The notes: a model not told the origin generated them from the sequence alone. Positions 34,831-47,140 are shown, numbered from the stretch's first letter. The stretch: 64,000 nucleotides of DNA from Epiperipatus broadwayi (GCA_028023455.1 JAQFVV010000055.1:5982030-6046029); one strand, 5' to 3'. Translations and numbers: made by a program.

Positions 34831-36549
34831 CTGCGTAACTATTATTTCCCTTAAAATATAAGTTAAAAAACCGTATAGGTCTTTGTGTTCAAACCATTTA
34901 CTTTATAATTCGTAAGTGTATTAGAATATCAATTTGTGTCCTTTTTATTATTGATTCCATTCTATATACTGACGTGTATATTTTACTTTCCATTTATTAA
35001 TTTTTTTTTTGATTAAAATGCCCCAAAAATTAATTTATTTACCTATTTATAAATTTTTCTATTTCTCTCATTTGTATTAAAAATTAATAGTCGTCTACAT
35101 TTTTATACAAAAAAAAAAGGGTTTAAATCGATATTTTATGATTTTTTTACCCAAATAATTCCTATGTTACTCAATATCCTATTTAATGCATGCCCCATCA
35201 GTAAGTCTTCTTTCTGTTAGATTGTAGTTAATAATATATATTGTAACGGATAATTCCATACGTAACTTTATTAGACGATGCCACTCCATAATAAATCTAG
35301 ACTTCTTTCATATATCAAATTGTAATTTAATATTGTTAAATATTGTAAAAAAAAATACCAAAGAAAGAAGTTAAGTTTACTAGCAAAGTCAAAATTATAC
35401 AAAAATGTTGGGAAACTATAAATTATAAAATGAATTCTTCTAACTAACAATAAATCTTGAAGTAAAAAGACAAATTTACCCAGCATGAGTTACATTTGAA
35501 CTCCTATATTAATTTGGCATATCAATATGTGATATTTTATAATTCAAGTTAGAATCAATAACAAAAGAAACAAAATAATTTATTCGGAAAATAAAATAAC
35601 AATAATGTCATTATAATAGCTAAATTTAAATTCATATATCAAAATCAATAAATGCTTGCACGATCAACAATTTGAGACAATGCCAAATCAAACCAAGCTA
35701 TCCTTAATCTCAGTACCTAGTAAGCTTATGTGGTATTTTAAGAAATGTAGTGCACCAATACATTATCCCCAAGTAAAAATATCAGCTGATTTTGTCAAAT
35801 TTAGATAAAACTAGCTTAGTTTTATTGAACTGTAATGTTAATTTATTTTAGCGCAATGTTATTAAGAGAATGTTGAATCTCATGTCCATTCCAATGACGT
35901 TGTTCAAGTTGAAACGGCAAGATTTGGGGAAATGAGAATCGTCAAATTATTTACTAGTATCAATTATACTTCAACAACTATATGTTTGGTTTAATAGTTA
36001 AGTTATAGAAACCATTGGGTCTTACTTTTTTTGAAAATGATAACAATGCAAAAGCAGTCATTGGTGATTGATATCTAATCATGATCAATAGTTTTTTAAT
36101 ACCTATATTAATAGACGACTCTTTAGATGTCAGTTAGCAAAAAGTCATTGCCTATATGCTTAATCCAGAAACTACAATCTTGACGAACGAATAATCTCAT
36201 GAAATTTGGCATGTAAGTGGTCATTGTGATCCCCAGGTTTATGGTGCCTGAATTCATCATTTGTGTCTGTTTTAAAAATGGGATGCATGAAACTAACCTG
36301 AAGATAACCCATCAACTCGTAAAATACAAGCAAAATGAAACCAGAGGATTATAAACTGATGTGATGATGGTTGACATGATAAATGTGAAACAAGTTCATT
36401 TTTGCTACACTGAAGAGAGCCAAAATATGTATTGAAAATCAGTTAAAACGTTTTCCTATTATGTAAGCTTTACGGTACAGAATATTCAATTATTAAAATT
36501 ATCTCATGACCTTTACCCTGCCCATACATATTAGACTATTTTATATTAC

Positions 36550-36690
36550 CTTGGCAGTGTCAACATTTGTTGGTGGTGGCTGCTTGATTACTTGTTTCAC
36601 TGTTTGAAAAAGTGTGTCTGTTGGCATTACTTTAATGGCACTGACAAGTTCCACCAATAACAACTGATCATCACAAGCCTGTGGAAGAAC
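36550..36690 (-). CDS. DOP1: DOP1 exon
   Basis: 141 bp, 47 codons, phase 0 at both ends. It begins VLPQACDDQLLLVELVSAIK and continues VMPTDTLFQTVKQVIKQPPP, the conserved VMPTDTL-x-QTVKQV block of DOP1, ending TNVDTAK. Acceptor AG is at 36691-36692; donor GT at 36548-36549. Confidence 0.95.
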
Positions 36691-37099
36691 CTATAAAATG
36701 AAATGTTACTGTTAGTACAGCGATCAATTCAAAACATGTGAGCAAAAAGATAACTATAATGAGATTACTACTCTATATATTATCTCAATATACATCAATT
36801 CATTATCCAAGGTTTAAATATAATAATAAATAAAAATAATACACATTAGTAAAAAAAAAAATTAACTTTTCAAAATATTATAACCATCACAATTACAGGT
36901 GATCAACTTAATATCCATTAGATAATTGTATCTTTTGTATTTTGTCATCATTAATTTTTATCACATCTACAATTCGCAAAAAATGGATGGATATATTCAT
37001 TATGTATAATTTTAACATCAAAGTAGTTGCGTAAATTTAAAAAAAAATCAGATTTAATATTAATTATAGTAATTAGATACTGAAATGGTATTTTTCCAC

Positions 37100-38930
37100 C
37101 TCATAATAGAATAGGTAGAATATTATACTGAAGAAAAACAGTTTGGTTTTCAGACAGGTAAAAATACAAGAGATGCTATTGGCGATGTCAGAACAACTGC
37201 AAAGAGATGTATTGAAAAAGATAAACGAATTGGTATATGTTTTGTGGATTTGAAAAAAGCATTTGGTAGAGTAGTCTGGAATAAACTTATGTCCATCTTA
37301 AAAAGATAAAGAAGTATTTTGGAAAGAGAGAAGATTGATTTGGAATATGTATACTGGACAACGAATAAGAATTAAATTGGAGAGTAATGAGACTAATGAA
37401 GTGAATATAGAAAGTGGAGTTAGACATGGATACAATATGTCACTTGTTCTCTTTAATATTTATTTAGAAGACATGCTAAATAATTATTTAGAATGTGAAG
37501 AAGTAAATGTTGGAGATAGAGTAATAAAATATATGATTTGCAGATGATATGTCTCTTATAGGATGAAAAGTGTCTTCAGAATATATTGAATAAATTGGAA
37601 GAAGGATGTATGGAATATGGAATGAAGATTAATGTTGAGAAGACTAAGTGTTTATGGATAGGGAGAAATGCAAGCAGACTGCAAATTGAAATCTGTGATA
37701 ACATAGTTCAACAAGTAAAGGGATTTAGATATTTGGATAGTTAGTTGAGTGAGAATAGAAGAAGTGAAGATGAAGTTAAATGAAGAATAGCATTGGTAAA
37801 GGAGACATTTATTAAGAGAAAAAAAATATTTTGTGAACCTTTGAAAAAAGAATTAAAAAAAGATTAATTAAATGCTAAGTGTGGAGTGTACTAATGTATG
37901 GCAGTGAAACATGGACAATGAGTAATAAAATTAGGAACTGATTGGAAGCCTTCAAGATGTGGACATGGAGAAAAATGGAAAAAATCAGTTGGATTAATAA
38001 AATAACAAATGAAGCAGTCTTGAAAAGAGTAAATGAAAAAAAGAAAATTGATTGAGGAAATCAGAGAGAGAAACTGGATTGGATATACATTAAGAAGAAA
38101 TTATACTTTAATGAAAGATGTTACAGAGAGAATAGTGAGTGGAAATAGGAAGAAAACATGAAGAGATTGACAATGTTGAATGATATAAAAGATAGGAAGA
38201 GTTACGTGGAATTGATGAGCTGGACAAGGATAGGCAACAAGATGGGTGATGCAAAAGATTTAGATAAAGATTTTTATGTCAATATACTTATACAAAAGGA
38301 GAAATGATTGTGTTAGGAGAATTGTTGAGTGTAATAGTTGCAAGGAATGGAATGGAAGAGTAGATGCAATAATAAAAAATAGGGAGTTGGAGAGATGGAG
38401 TTGGAAATGGACAGTAAAAAGTGTTTAAATATATATATAGAAGTAAAGAGAATATTGGGGATGAGTTAATTTATGATAATAGCAAGGAAAGTAGTTTACT
38501 GTTTAAGGCTCCAACAGGACCTTTATCGTACAATAAATGGAAAAATGTGGATGATTTAGTCTGCAAGTTGTGGAAGGAAGGCATAGAAAATATTAGGCAT
38601 CTGTTAATTGGATGTAAATGCCTACAAACAGAAAGGTTACAAATATGAGGTTGCAGGAGAATAAATATAAACAAAGTGATTATACAAAAAGTGGGTTCTT
38701 GGTTTTTATGCTGGGTTTGGGGAAAAAAGAAGGGAGTCTAGATATAAAGGCCATGGAATCAACAAAGATGATGTTGTGGAAGTGAGATGGAGCAGGATAG
38801 GTAAGAATATGGGAAAAACTTAGGGTGGGGAATGGAAAGGGAAGGGAAGATAAGATGGCTATCAGGTTTCTCTGGGCATAGTGGCCAAGAGATTCCCGAC
38901 TCCGATAAAGAAGCCACCATGCATCACATC
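37100..38930 (+). mobile_element. Non-LTR retrotransposon (LINE) remnant
   Basis: Broken frames show reverse-transcriptase motifs in order: TEEKQFGFQTGKNTRDAIG (37130-37190), RIGICFVDLKKAFGRVVW (37225-37280), then WNMYTGQRIRIKL and ESGVRHGYNMSLVLFNIYLE (37335-37470). About 37530-37560 shows a remnant of the FADDM block. CLQNILNKLEEG and NVEKTKCLWIGRN (37570-37670) follow, and a C-terminal CKLWKEGIENIRHLLIGC stretch near 38560-38620 resembles the Cys/His knuckle at the end of some LINE ORF2 proteins. Asp in the DLKKAF[DG] box is replaced by Gly and there are many frameshifts and stops, so it is dead. The 5' endonuclease is missing. The 3' end is near the catgcatcacatcac stretch at 38918-38935. 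Confidence 0.85.
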
Positions 38931-39157
38931 ACATATCATATTATTTAAGTTGGGACCAGTTTTTGATGATATTGTTAAATTCTAATTAATTGTGATTTAC
39001 TTATTGCATTATTAGATGACACTTCCTACATTGTTCCACACTAGAGCCATTTCCGTAAGGAGGTTGATGATACAGAGGAAATTAATCATCATTAATGCTG
39101 ATGTTAAATGTAAGCTGGAAAAATCATGAGATACTATTGTATTTTAATTATACATTC

Positions 39158-39326
39158 CTTATAACACTTCTTTCATATACACTTCAATGCAAACAAATTT
39201 TCTTAAACTTCTTTATTTTCCTTATAGCTCTGATGAAAACTGCTGGACAGTCGAAACTGTAAGGAAAATAAAGAAGTTTAAGAAAATTTGTTTGCATTGA
39301 AGTATATATGAAAGAAGTGTTATAAG
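39158..39326 (+). mobile_element. Perfect-arm palindrome with a hammerhead-like core at the apex
   Basis: Left arm 39158-39225 (cttataacacttctttcata, ... ttattttccttata) and right arm 39259-39326 (taaggaaaataaagaagttt ... agaagtgttataag) are inverted complements over about 66 bp with very few mismatches. The unpaired centre is the CTGATGA...GAAAC core. It is probably a Penelope-type terminal sequence duplicated head to head. Confidence 0.75.
39230..39257 (+). ncRNA. Hammerhead-like core at the palindrome apex
   Basis: CTGATGA (39230-39236), AAACTGCTGGACAGTC with stem II ACUG/CAGU (4 bp), then GAAAC (39253-39257), followed by TGTA. Resembles 26632-26659 closely, including the agctctgatga lead-in. 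Confidence 0.5.
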
Positions 39327-39559
39327 CAATATATATATATGATTATATGAAGATATGCAAAGAAAGTGAAAGAGAAGAATAAAAGTGTATTTTAATTAAT
39401 GATTTGTTTTCTGAACAAAGCAATATATAGTAATAAAAGAATTAGTTAGACTACATAAACATGACATTTGGTTCCAAACCCCTCCCCTCCTACTGATAAT
39501 GTAAATTCAAGAATAGTACCATACACTGTATAATCGGTGGATATTTTAACATGTATAGA

Positions 39560-40030
39560 CATAAAGTGTATCCAGTGAAAATGTAAGTAGTTCTTTTCTA
39601 CACTGTCTGCATCACTAACTCTGAATCAATGTATTACATAGTGATATAAATTCTCCTCAAAAATTTTAAGGAGCTAACATGTGTGAATCATGAGTTATGA
39701 CATGAAATATGTTATTTGTACTTTAATTCATGATAGAAAAATGCACTATCATTAAACTTTGTTTCAAATTGGGGAAAACCTCAGAAACATTTAAACTGAT
39801 TCAAAACTGTGTACGACAGTGAAGCCACTAGTCATAAGAACATTTTCAAGCGATTTGCAAAATTTTGTGATCGCAGGGATAAGATGATCCACAGAACTAT
39901 AAAACACACTGACCGTCACAATACATTGCCTTAAAATTTTTGTGAATAGCTTACTATGTTGTTACTGCACACATTCAAATGGTAGGACAGGCAGCTTAGA
40001 AGAATTAATCATCTTTTCACTGAAACACTA
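39560..40030. repeat. Interspersed repeat family C, copy 3 (partly inverted)
   Basis: 39660-39720 (ttaaggagctaacatgtgtg, then gagttatgacatgaa) reads forward like copies 1 and 2. 39790-39900 (aactgtgtacgacagtgaag, ccactagtcataagaacat) is the inverse of their gactcatagcc...tacacag part. 39960-40030 is forward again (aggacaggcagcttagaa). So the copy is rearranged. Confidence 0.5.
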
Positions 40031-40065
40031 TATATTTATATACGGGAAAAAAAAAAAAAACTAAC

Positions 40066-40188
40066 CTTTTTTCCAATAGCCGTTTTCTTTCTCCGTTCAT
40101 TCCATGCTACAGCAATGGCAGCCAAAAAATTGTTCCCATGATGCCGTGTGATAGGACTTAAAAATTCCAAGATTCTTTGTTTTACAGC
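40066..40188 (-). CDS. DOP1: DOP1 exon
   Basis: 123 bp, 41 codons, phase 0 at both ends. It starts AVKQRILEFLSPITRHHG, continues NNFLAAIAVAWNERRKKT and ends AIGKK. The helix pair and the W-N-[ED]-R-R motif agree with the family. Acceptor AG is at 40189-40190; donor GT (GTTAGT) at 40064-40065. A run of A (plus strand, 40047-40060) lies just inside the downstream intron. Confidence 0.95.
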
Positions 40189-40679
40189 CTTAAATAATAA
40201 GAAAAATATGTAATTTTAAGATTTATACACACACATGTATTATAACTGATTGTTATGCATTTGAACATACATGATAATTACATTCTCATACACATACCAA
40301 GCATTTCATAGAGAAACTAGGAGTTAAACATAATTTCTAGCTTTTTGGTCTTTATTGCTAAAACTTAAAACTGCTGAAGACTCACCTGATGACTTATGCA
40401 TTCTACAAAGTTCAAAGATAATATGCATAATTGTAAGTGGATTACAGGAATAGGATGGTGCAGTTTTGGTTTTAATCAGTACCTCTTTCACGAATCCGGA
40501 GAGTCCAGATATCTACTGCATTTTCAGTTTAGACTGCATTATCAACTTTTAAAAGAGCATCAGACAAAGTGATTGATTTAAAAACTAAAGTTTCTCAATA
40601 CAAGATCATCCACTATTTCTGGTGCTAGAATATCACACGATCTCCTAAGCAACTAAACTATTCGAATTTTGCTTTCTCT

Positions 40680-40830
40680 GGAAATAATGCAGTGGTAGAA
40701 AGATAAACTTCAGAGTTAAACAGTCTTAGATCGAAGCATAATCTCTCATTCTTAATGCTCTAACATCATATAATCTCCTAATCAATTGCCCATGTAGTTG
40801 TGTATGCTTCTAATAATGATAAATTCCGGT
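40680..40830 (+). repeat. tRNA-like family D repeat
   Basis: aatgcagtggtagaaagata, then cagtcttagatcgaagcata, then ctaatcaattgcccatgtag; same block order as 16463-16620. A minus-strand copy is at about 42290-42440 (tctaccctgaaccacgtaga, agttcgtaagacattcaagc). Confidence 0.4.
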
Positions 40831-41567
40831 AGCTTATAAATCCTTGCAATGCTATTTAATTGTTTTTAATATTGGGACTGAAGTTAATTTAAATTCCTGA
40901 CATTACTCTCCCCACATTTTGTTCAGTTGAATATATGTCAACATTCTTGTGCAAGAGCGTTTTCAAATCATTATTAGAATTACAGAGGAAAGACTATTTC
41001 AAACCCCATATAAGAGGTACTGGCTTTCTTACTAGGTTCTTCTGGTTGCCAACCAACAAATGCTTGATTAGTGGTACAGAAGTGGAAGTCTGGTGGAAAT
41101 TATTTTATTTACATTCTTCCTTTTCATGACAATATACTTTAATAAAACCAATTCACATAACTACTATATGAAATTGAATACAAATGGTGACATCATTAAT
41201 GCCATTAGAAGACAGTTAAATAATAATAATCATTGTTAAAAAAAAAAAAAAAGAATCCATGATAGCTTTGTATGAGAAATGAATATTAAAGAACATAAAA
41301 GATGTCAGCACTTCCTAATGAAGTCACAAATGAAATACTTGCATCTTCATCTCATCAATAAAACGATCGCTTAAGACTGATATTAGCACTTGTCAAGTAT
41401 GGATGACTGTCATATAGCCTATCATATCTAAAAACAGTAATAGGCAACTGCAGAAATAGTCAACAGAAACCATATTCTCTGTGAGATGTATTATGGTATT
41501 GCATGGATTCCTCCTATTTGAGTTTGAGGCTTTGAGCAATAGATAAGATAATATTAATTAATAAAAC

Positions 41568-42150
41568 ATGATACAAATTGTGTATCTTGATTTTTAAGCT
41601 TGTATTAAAATAATCACTAGAGGGAGCTCACCAATAGCTCCAATCAAGCTTTAATTTATAAGTGCCAAAAGAGAAAGAATTCAAAATCTCTAAGTTCTCT
41701 TTCGGCACTTACAAATTAAAGCTTGATTGGAGCTATTGGTAAGCTCTCTCTAGTGAACATTTTAATACAAGCTTAAAAAGCAAGTTACACAATTTGTGTC
41801 TTGTTTTATTAATTATTATGAGTGTATCCTTGAAAGCTTTTGCGATGTTATATTGCATTGGTTATTAATTATATGGTGAAACTGAACTGAGTTCAGCCCC
41901 ATATAGCTATCTGGTTTGTAAGGCTGGATTTGAAGACATTTACGTATCTGAAAAGTTCAGGTTTTCAAGTTGATAGTAACGTATTAGAAAGTGCTGACTG
42001 TTGAGTTGGTATTTTAGATCCAGTTTCTGGAGTCCTAAATCCTCATTGAGGTGAGCCATAAACCTGAAACCGATTGGTCTGGGAATGAGGACTTTCGATA
42101 GAGATTTTGAATTCTTTCTTTTTCGGCACTTATAAATTAAAGCTGGATTA
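41568..42150 (+). mobile_element. Family B-like element: hairpin, unit and partial direct terminal repeat
   Basis: 41568-41690 and 41697-41820 form a long hairpin (acaaattgtgta, taagcttgtattaaa, ctccaatcaagctttaatt and their complements). The sequence tttcggcactta[ct]aaattaaagct occurs at 41700-41725 and again at 42119-42145, a direct repeat about 420 bp apart. In between are a gaactgagttcagccccata block and a cctgaaaccgattggtctgg block, parallel to gaactgggttcagacccata and ccagaaactagtctgggg of family B. The same layout in two diverged sequences suggests one structural class of element. Confidence 0.65.
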
Positions 42151-44810
42151 GTGAATAAGATATTTCATGGTGATCTACATAGGTAAGATGCTTCGAGCAT
42201 AATGCTTAAATAATCTTTGTCAAACTCAGATTACTAATTCCTATAGAAAGGTTTGTTTGGGAGTTCATAAGAAGTCTGAGCACTGAACTAATAGACTACT
42301 TCCATAATCCATAGATCTTGGGCTCTAAAGTTCACCAATCTATCTCTACCCTGAACCACGTAGAGCAAAAATAATTGACTGATTTATTGCTCAGAGTTCG
42401 TAAGACATTCAAGCACCAGAAATGGCAGAACTGGGCATGAGTTCCAGAATCTGCGACTACCACTGCAAACATCATAGTGATCCTTGATTGACTAAACCAT
42501 ATCTTTATAATATACGAAAATACAAACTTTTGAAAATATTATTAATTCAATTTTATTAAATATTTTGTTATAAGGGTGTGCTAAGTATCCTACCAATAAG
42601 GGGGGGAATCACATCCAATTCTATTTTTTTTTTGTTTTGTTTTATAGTCAATGCTCAACATGCATCAATTCTCATCTGACTACCAATAATAGCCAGATAT
42701 CCATTTACCAACCAATACTGGATAGTTAACTATACTAAAAAAAAAAAAAAACCTTATGAATGTATTATCCAGATTATTTAGACTATATATAAATTAAAAC
42801 AATAAACAAAATTCACCCTAAAATTTCAAAACTACATCAAAAACTAAGCGTATATAACAACGGAGCTTAAAGAGAGAGTGGTACCATTTCCCCATTCATA
42901 GTTTTTGGCGTTACATAACTCAATTACATATGTTAAAAGATATTAAAAAAAAAAAAAATTTAATCCAATTTTATTAAACATTATTAGTTTTTATATATTT
43001 TCCAAGAAATTGTTTTTTTATTAGTGGTCCACGACCCTTAGTTGGGAATAACTTTTCATCTAAAATGAGAAACATTTTTTCTCCCACTTTTAATACATCG
43101 CAAAGATGTGAAAAGGCACAGTTTTTAAAAGCTTTTTGTTATTATAATTTCATTTTAATATAACCGATTTGAAATTGGTAATAAATTAGAAAATTCAAAG
43201 CATAAATTAAGACTTCATTTTTAAAAATAAAAAAAGAGACAGTTTTTTGTGGAAATATTTCATTGTTAATATCTATTCACATGAAAACATCATGATGTAA
43301 TTTTAAAAGGGGGCATCTTAATAAGTGCCGTAGCCATATTATTTTTCACCCCTCTCTAGAGGTATCTGCTGTAAGATAGAGTTGAGTAGTCAATGAACAT
43401 CAGATGGTGTAATGCAATAAAATCCCCATTTCTGGATTGACCAATTTTTACCTTTTGCTTTTATCAGATAAGTGCGCTGATATAATTATAGGCACTGATT
43501 ACCCAAACTTAAACCAGATTGCGCTAGAATAGAATGAAGATGATTGCTCTTAGAAGCATGTGTTAGTTATAAATGAGCAAAATATTATGGGCATTAAAAA
43601 AAACTATTTTCATCTCATCAATTATCACATTTCAAACAGCAGATTTAACACATCATAATGAAACACCCTTTTCCAAATCCTCATGATCACTATCTTGCAT
43701 TTTTCAAACATTCATAGTTGTTTTCTTTTTCTATTTCTCCCAACCTCCTCAATCCCACCAAATATATTCATCATATTTGCTTACATTTTTAATTCTATTC
43801 TTTCAACTTACCATCATCATTTTAAATCTACATTTCTAAAGCGACTGTTAACTTCCTCTTCCCAATTCTTCATTATCAAAATGTATGTTACATAGAAAAA
43901 TCCCTTTCTTAAATTTAATATCAATGGTCCATAAAACCACTTCCTGCTTTAATGAAAATGTTTTGCCATTGCAATTAACACGCAAAATTATCTATTTCTA
44001 CGTTAACTACCGAATAACTTCCTATCAAATTGCTATCCTTAATACTTTAAGATTCCAATTATCTTCATAAGGTTTTCATTTCACTCCAAAATTAGCAGAG
44101 ATTCCACTAATAATTTCATCATCACCATTCATAACCATTCCATAATTTCGGCAAATTTGATACAATTAGCCTTACCCCTCCTCCAATACACAACATAAAT
44201 ATTGAACAAAACTGAGATTCTTCATAAATCTATTTCCTATCATCATAAACAAATACTGCCATTCCAATTCCAAGGGACAAAAAAAAAAAGATAAAATGAC
44301 AGTGAATTTTGTGATGCCTATTCAAATCAATACATGAACCATAAATATGTTAGCATACACAAAATGCTGATTCATTATTCTGTTTGATATGTTGTGATGC
44401 TTTCAGCACCATGTCTAATTATAGCTATCTGGTGTATTTTACCCTTGGCTATATCTTCCCAATGAGACAATATGTAACGCTTCTGTAGAATATCCTTGAT
44501 ATAATCTTTATAAAGAAAATAGAATTTACCATTAACTAACAAATATACTCAATTTTACAATATTTTTAAAAAAATATTTTGTATTGCTCGTTCACATCAC
44601 TCACCCAATTCAACAAAAATATAATTTTACAATAGCATAACACCCAGCATGCTGAAGAATATACTAATTGTTTTTACATACTGCCATTGTATTTTTAGAA
44701 TTATTTTAAATACCTTTATGTTACATCGATAAGATGACCAAGCCTCAATTCCATACAATAAACTAGATAAAATAATTATACCATATAATACTAAATTGTC
44801 CATTCACTTT

Positions 44811-45090
44811 ATTACTGTTACACAATGCTTTATTTACCACCCTTTTTTACAGTTTACAGTTTCGATCCCAGCAATCTTCAGAACTTTATATCTCCTAGCC
44901 TCAACTCTAAACTCAAATTTTAAAAATTTTACCATTATATTTTTAGTATCCCAGTATAACGGGTCAAAATTTTTAAAATTTGAATTTAGAGTTGAGGCTA
45001 GGTGATATAAAGTTCTGAAGAAGATTGCTGGGGCAATCGAAACTATAAACTGTAAAAAAGAGTGTAAATAAAGCATTGTGTAACAGTAGT
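44811..45090. mobile_element. Inverted-repeat element with hammerhead-like core in each arm
   Basis: 44811-44937 (ttactgttacacaatgcttt, ttacagtttacagtttcgat, ctagcctcaactctaaactc) and 44966-45090 (inverse) are arms of about 125 bp around a short AT centre. The plus-strand core at 45015-45043 is CTGAAGA, then stem II GAUUGC/GCAAUC (6 perfect pairs), then GAAAC. The mirror core (minus, 44859-44881) has lost several bases, so only the right arm looks competent. The two short ORFs reading through the arms on both strands are by-products of the symmetry. Confidence 0.75.
45015..45043 (+). ncRNA. Hammerhead-like core with a perfect 6-bp stem II
   Basis: CTGAAGA (45015-45021), AGATTGCTGGGGCAATC, GAAAC (45039-45043). 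GAUUGC pairs fully with GCAAUC, closing a UGGG loop; one unpaired A precedes the stem. It is the best-paired stem II in the window. Confidence 0.5.
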
Positions 45091-46154
45091 AAAATGAATG
45101 GACAATTTAGTATTATATGGTATACATTTGGCAATGCAATAAAAAAGAGTAGTTATTATACTTCTTGAATAAAATAACTATAACAATTAACTTACTATCT
45201 ATAATGTAAGACTATTTAATCTTTTACACATAATACTTTTGACTCAACATACAAAGTTCCATAAGAATCATCTTTTCTTCCAATCTCTATATCTTTCCTC
45301 TTCTGTTATAAATAATCAACAAAGAATGGTGAAAGAAATATTAATCTTTCTTTGACTTTTAAAAATGTCTTTCAGTAATGCAAGTCTTGTCTCTATTTTT
45401 TTTGAAAATCCAACTGCTCTTAAAATAAATATATGTCCAATCTATAGGTACAACATCATTATTTTCAATAAACATTTTGCCATATTTAGCTATCTTTCGC
45501 TGATAGAATTTAGAGCTGCAAACCCAGCTAACCACTTTTCTAATGACTCATAAATTACATTTCCATGGGCTTTGCCAGACTTCATTATTTAAGTCTTTTA
45601 ACAATCTCTTCTTTCATAGAAGCACAGATTATTTCATCTTTGCCAACCAAGCATTTTTTTTAATAACATAAATAAAGCCCTATTATCTCCATCACACAAA
45701 TCACATTAGCATTAGAGAGGTCACACATAAACTAGAGTTTGAATCCAGAGAATGAAATTCTTTTTCAAGAAGATTAGAATTTTTCTTTCAGGAGTTGACC
45801 ACAGCCAACCAGTTAACTATCCAACATTGGTCGATAAATGGATATCTAGCTATTCTTAGTTAGAGAGTAAAACAATGATGAAAAACTGCTCAAATTATGA
45901 TAACTGAAAAACCTGGCGAATATTGTTTTCTTCTTCACTGTTTCTCTAAGGCGGTTATTGAAGAAAGCATCTGCTCTGCAGTTGGCCAAAAATACTTTTG
46001 TACATATATGAGTAACAAAATAATCTATATTGGAGTCAAATAACTTCACCAACAGTTGTTAATGTTAGTTATTTAAGACCGATGTAAAACCTTACGGCTT
46101 ATGTCAACAGACTGCACTAAAATTCACTTATTGTTTAATTCAAGTTTGCATATG

Positions 46155-46251
46155 TTTTCTTTCTTCTTTATAATCTAAAGCTGAATGTACTTTTGTGTAG
46201 TTCATCATAATTGTAACTGAAAGTGTACACAGATTATAAAGAAGAAAGAAA
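46155..46251. repeat. Short inverted repeat
   Basis: gttttctttcttctttataatct (46155-46177) pairs with agattataaagaagaaag (46232-46249) around a 54-bp spacer. No other content recognised. Confidence 0.6.
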
Positions 46252-46984
46252 CCACTTTGCTATGCAGACGAACTAACGAAATGAAGGGACAAATCAATAT
46301 TATTGTTTAATTATATATATATATTCAAGCTGCAGAGACTATTTATGTAATACTATTACATTGGCAAATATATATGGGTATGTGTGCTAACACATCATAA
46401 TAAGAAAATCAACAAGATCTTTATACATATGGTGCAATTAATTATTCTAGCATGGAAGGCAGAGCTTTAAACTTCGGCATGCTTGACAAGACTGCAGGGC
46501 TAAAGTTCACATACTATGTGAGAGAACTGGTCTGAGGTTTTAAGTTGGATGGCGATATACGATCTTGAAGCTTATATGTGCAGTAGAGTATGATAAAATT
46601 TAGGGAATCATTCCATTATTCCCAACTTTCCAATATGCAAATTAATTTACATCCCAGTTTTGTTACTATTTCCCGCCAAACTGTTTACTATATATTAAAT
46701 CAAACCTAGTTTTCCTTATAAACCCCCTATCTCCTTATATTCCTTTTATGACTACTATCTCTAATTTTTTCCAATGTAGTTATATTTTTCTTTACTTTCT
46801 CTACCATTTTAATATATTGTTAACACTAGGGTTTTTTTTAATTTTTGTCCTTTTACTAAATACATAATGTAGTTTCTATTCTCTGCATTTTAAAAATTTT
46901 CTTTGAATAATTCGTTTTTTATTCTAATTTATTATATGGAATTTTTTCTATAGTACAGGCTTTTTCATACCTGCCCTCTAATAT

Positions 46985-47140
46985 ATAATACATAGGGGTT
47001 TGAACTCAGACGACTCTCAACCATCCATGCTATCTCATACTGCTGACACACTCACACACACATCGAAAAGATAAATAATCACCAATATCCGTATTTCGTG
47101 GTAAACCAGCACTCGTCAGTTGGTCCAGATTATCATCACA
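46985..47140 (-). repeat. Family F repeat with hammerhead-like core, copy 2
   Basis: catcgaaaagataaataatc, gtatttcgtggtaaaccagc, tcagttggtccagattatca match 17480-17600. Minus strand 47094-47119 is CTGACGA, GTGCTGGTTTACCAC (stem II GUG/CAC plus an inner U-A, with one C-C mismatch), then GAAA. Confidence 0.6.

Larger units (their letters stand above)
32358..36549 (-). other. DOP1 intron, 4.2 kb
   Basis: Holds a pyrimidine-rich simple-sequence stretch (33245-33500), a degenerate tandem array (about 33720-33990) and a family C copy (34340-34830). The rest is AT-rich and shows no gene. Confidence 0.7.
36691..40065 (-). other. DOP1 intron, 3.4 kb
   Basis: Mostly a non-LTR retrotransposon remnant (37100-38930), then a palindrome with hammerhead-like core (39158-39326) and a family C copy (39560-40030). 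36700-37090 is AT-rich without features. Confidence 0.8.

Noticed and set aside
43240-44800. Possible minus-strand LINE in a G-poor region
   Set aside because: The strand bias suggests it, but I could not read any reverse-transcriptase motif in order.
44796-45076. Similar ORFs on opposite strands (69 and 80 codons)
   Set aside because: They are mirror readings of one inverted repeat and carry no known domain.
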